Source of the DNA: Fervidifonticultor_A sp037443565
GTDB lineage: Bacteria > Sysuimicrobiota > Sysuimicrobiia > Sysuimicrobiales > Humicultoraceae
Direction of reading: 5' to 3'
DNA: 64,000 nt
Assembly (NCBI GenBank): GCA_037443565.1
Contig: JBBIOB010000004.1
Location: 1-64,000 of the forward strand
Positions 62,711 to 64,000 of this stretch are shown here, piece by piece. Position 1 is the stretch's first letter, and each line of letters begins with the position of its first letter. The notes under the pieces were generated by a model. It did no database searches. It worked only from the letters and a program-made list of their open reading frames with translations, and was not told where the DNA came from. The position numbers were made by a program, and so were the translations under genes.

Positions 62711-62881
62711 CGTGCTCACCTGCTAGGCTTGAGGTATGACGTGAGTTTCTGCGTGATCCGTGGCGCATCCTCTCTCACGGGGTCAGGCCTCACCGCGATG
62801 AGCGTGACCGCGCCAGCGGATCGCCGGGCCGCTACGCAGTCGCTCGGCAGATCGCGTCGGTCATGCGCCGGCCCGTGGTGG

Positions 62882-63226
62882 TCAGGTAGAGGAACGGCGC
62901 GTGAAGTGTATCCACATCTGGCACGGGCCGTCCCATGAGCCTGGCGGCTCGTCGCCGATGACGACCGCCCAGGGCCTGACCTCCCATCGCGTCACCACGC
63001 CGTTGATCACGTAGGGATCGTGCCGGGCGAAGTCTTCCGCGACCCTGTGGTCCGGGGCGCGGAACACCAGGAGAGCGCCGTCTGGAGGATCACCAAGCGC
63101 GCCCGCCAGGAGGAGTTCGCCGCGGCGGTGCGCCTCGCGGTCGAGCCGGAGATGCTCCTCGCGGTACGGTGCCCTTCGCGCGATGTAGTCGTCGACGACA
63201 TCGCAGAACAGCGCGAAGTACTTCAT
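62882..63226 (-). CDS. YCII-domain (YciI-like) small protein
   Basis: A 114-residue dimeric alpha-beta barrel protein. MKYFALFCDVVDDYIARRAP at the start, REEHLRLDREAHRRGELLLA with the conserved His, and FARHDPYVINGVVTRWEVRPW with the His-Asp pair are the YCII hallmarks. Some relatives act in muconolactone-like dehalogenation, but most are uncharacterised. It lies 38 bp after the flavoprotein gene and is probably cotranscribed. Confidence 0.9.
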   Translation of the reverse strand: MKYFALFCDVVDDYIARRAPYREEHLRLDREAHRRGELLLAGALGDPPDGALLVFRAPDHRVAEDFARHDPYVINGVVTRWEVRPWAVVIGDEPPGSWDGPCQMWIHFTRRSST

Positions 63227-63264
63227 GGGATTCTTCCCTCTCAGGTCCGCGTGTGATCCGCACG

Positions 63265-64000
63265 TCAGAGACGATCCAGCCGGAAAGCTTCAATCGGAAC
63301 CGTCGGTGGCCGGCCGTCGGCGAGATGCGCCACGAGCCTGCCGGTGATCGGCGAGAGGGTGAAGCCCAGCGTCCCATGCCCTGCGGCCACGATGAGCCCG
63401 TCGGCGCCTGCGACACGGTCGATGACCGGCAGCCCGTCGGGCGGCAACGGCCGGAATCCCTCCCAGGCTTCTGCCCGGTCCAATGGAAGCGCTTCTTGCA
63501 GCACCTCCTGGGCCGCATTCACGACCGCCTGGTACCGGACCGCGTTGATGCCCTCCCGGTAGCCTGCGAGCTCCAGCGTGCCGCCGATGCGGAGGCGGCC
63601 GCCCAGCGGCGTGATCGCCACACGGCGCTCCACCACAAAGACGGGCACAGCCGGTGATCCGCCGAAGCCCGAGAGGGTGCAGCTGTAGCCTTTGGCCGGC
63701 TCCATGGGAAGGCGCACTCCGAGCGGCGCCAGCAGGGCCGGCGTCCACGCGCCCGCGGCCACGACGACGAGGTCGGCCGGGATCACCTCTTGCGGGGCCT
63801 GAATTTGCACACCCTCAACGCGCCCGCCGCGCAGGACGATGAGAGACGCCGGACGATTGGTGAGGAGCTGCGCCCCGCTCGCCTGAAGGCTGGCTGCCAG
63901 GGCCCGCACATACGCGTAGCAGTCCCCGTGGGCGTCGCCCTCGATGTACATCCCGCCGCGGATACGCGGGGCAAGCGCGGGTTCGAACTCCAGGGCCTCC
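63265..64000 (-). CDS. FAD-dependent D-amino-acid oxidase/dehydrogenase-like protein (N-terminus off the window)
   Basis: The C-terminal 245 codons of a DAO-family flavoenzyme; the N-terminal FAD-binding part lies beyond position 64000. DADGDC-like GDAHGDCYAYVRALAASLQ, VVVAAGAWTPALLAPLGV and the closing block RPLPPDGLPVIDRVAG with AAGHGTLGFTLSPITGRLVA are typical of DadA/glycine-oxidase relatives. It would oxidise a D-amino acid or a secondary amine. Together with the D-aminoacylase at 11.9 kb it fits D-amino-acid use. Confidence 0.9.
   Translation of the reverse strand, partial: EALEFEPALAPRIRGGMYIEGDAHGDCYAYVRALAASLQASGAQLLTNRPASLIVLRGGRVEGVQIQAPQEVIPADLVVVAAGAWTPALLAPLGVRLPMEPAKGYSCTLSGFGGSPAVPVFVVERRVAITPLGGRLRIGGTLELAGYREGINAVRYQAVVNAAQEVLQEALPLDRAEAWEGFRPLPPDGLPVIDRVAGADGLIVAAGHGTLGFTLSPITGRLVAHLADGRPPTVPIEAFRLDRL

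Noticed and set aside
62720..62881. TPP riboswitch upstream of the NMT1/THI5-like gene
   Set aside because: The leader lacks the CTGAGA and ACCTGATC-type consensus boxes.

Overview
This is a high-GC bacterial chromosome segment with dense, short-spaced operons and many GTG/TTG starts and 4-base ATGA/GTGA overlaps. A TolC-type outer-membrane channel beside a HlyD adaptor and a MacB-type ABC pump argues for a two-membrane envelope. An SLH-domain protein, a Thermus-like glucose-binding protein and a fused AccD-AccA carboxyltransferase point to a deep-branching, probably uncultured soil or sediment lineage (Armatimonadota/Chloroflexota neighbourhood, for example the CSP1-3 group). That placement is inference; no rRNA or marker gene is present.

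Layout. 1-6.8 kb: sugar/inositol-type catabolism (cut dehydrogenase, LacI regulator with a perfect 14-bp palindrome, cyclophilin-like protein, and a divergent sugar ABC importer without its ATPase). 6.8-11.8 kb: glutaryl-CoA dehydrogenase and methyltransferase, a small lysine-tailed protein with its own terminator, a large SLH-SPOR-phosphodiester glycosidase surface protein, then a decay zone with a broken DNA glycosylase and a transposase remnant. 11.9-19.8 kb: D-aminoacylase, then a minus-strand operon of molybdo-hydroxylase parts and maturation factors (mocA, xdhC, coxE, MoxR ATPase, coxM, coxG) lacking large and small subunits. 20-26.7 kb: asparaginase, NCS2 permease, aldehyde dehydrogenase, and a tandem pair of PiT phosphate transporters with a PhoU-like partner. 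26.9-33 kb: a complete form II coxL-coxM-coxS set, then DUF4126, DUF2877 (AllH-like) and an EamA exporter. 33-39.3 kb: AccDA, CaiB CoA-transferase, and a split ACAD10/11-like kinase and acyl-CoA dehydrogenase pair with a cyclase. 39.3-47.6 kb: two cytosine-deaminase-like amidohydrolases, a cytosine permease, and an operon of FdrA, DUF1116, RidA and Nudix. 47.8-54.5 kb: S41 protease and a TolC/MacB/HlyD efflux system. 54.7-64 kb: MaoC with an orphan CoxS, SDR, an OsmC-family gene with an in-frame TGA, methyltransferase, nitrilase, MetE-like protein, YbhN-type membrane protein, an NMT1-type binding protein, YCII and a D-amino-acid-oxidase-like flavoprotein.

Functionally the window reads as scavenging of organic nitrogen and carbon: nucleobases, ureides, amides, nitriles, D-amino acids and acyl-CoA compounds, with molybdenum hydroxylases as a recurring theme.

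The most notable single observation is at 57450-57914. An OsmC-family open reading frame carries TGA exactly where the family's conserved first cysteine sits, continues in frame to a normal stop, and has a hairpin at the distance expected of a bacterial SECIS element. This makes it a candidate selenoprotein.
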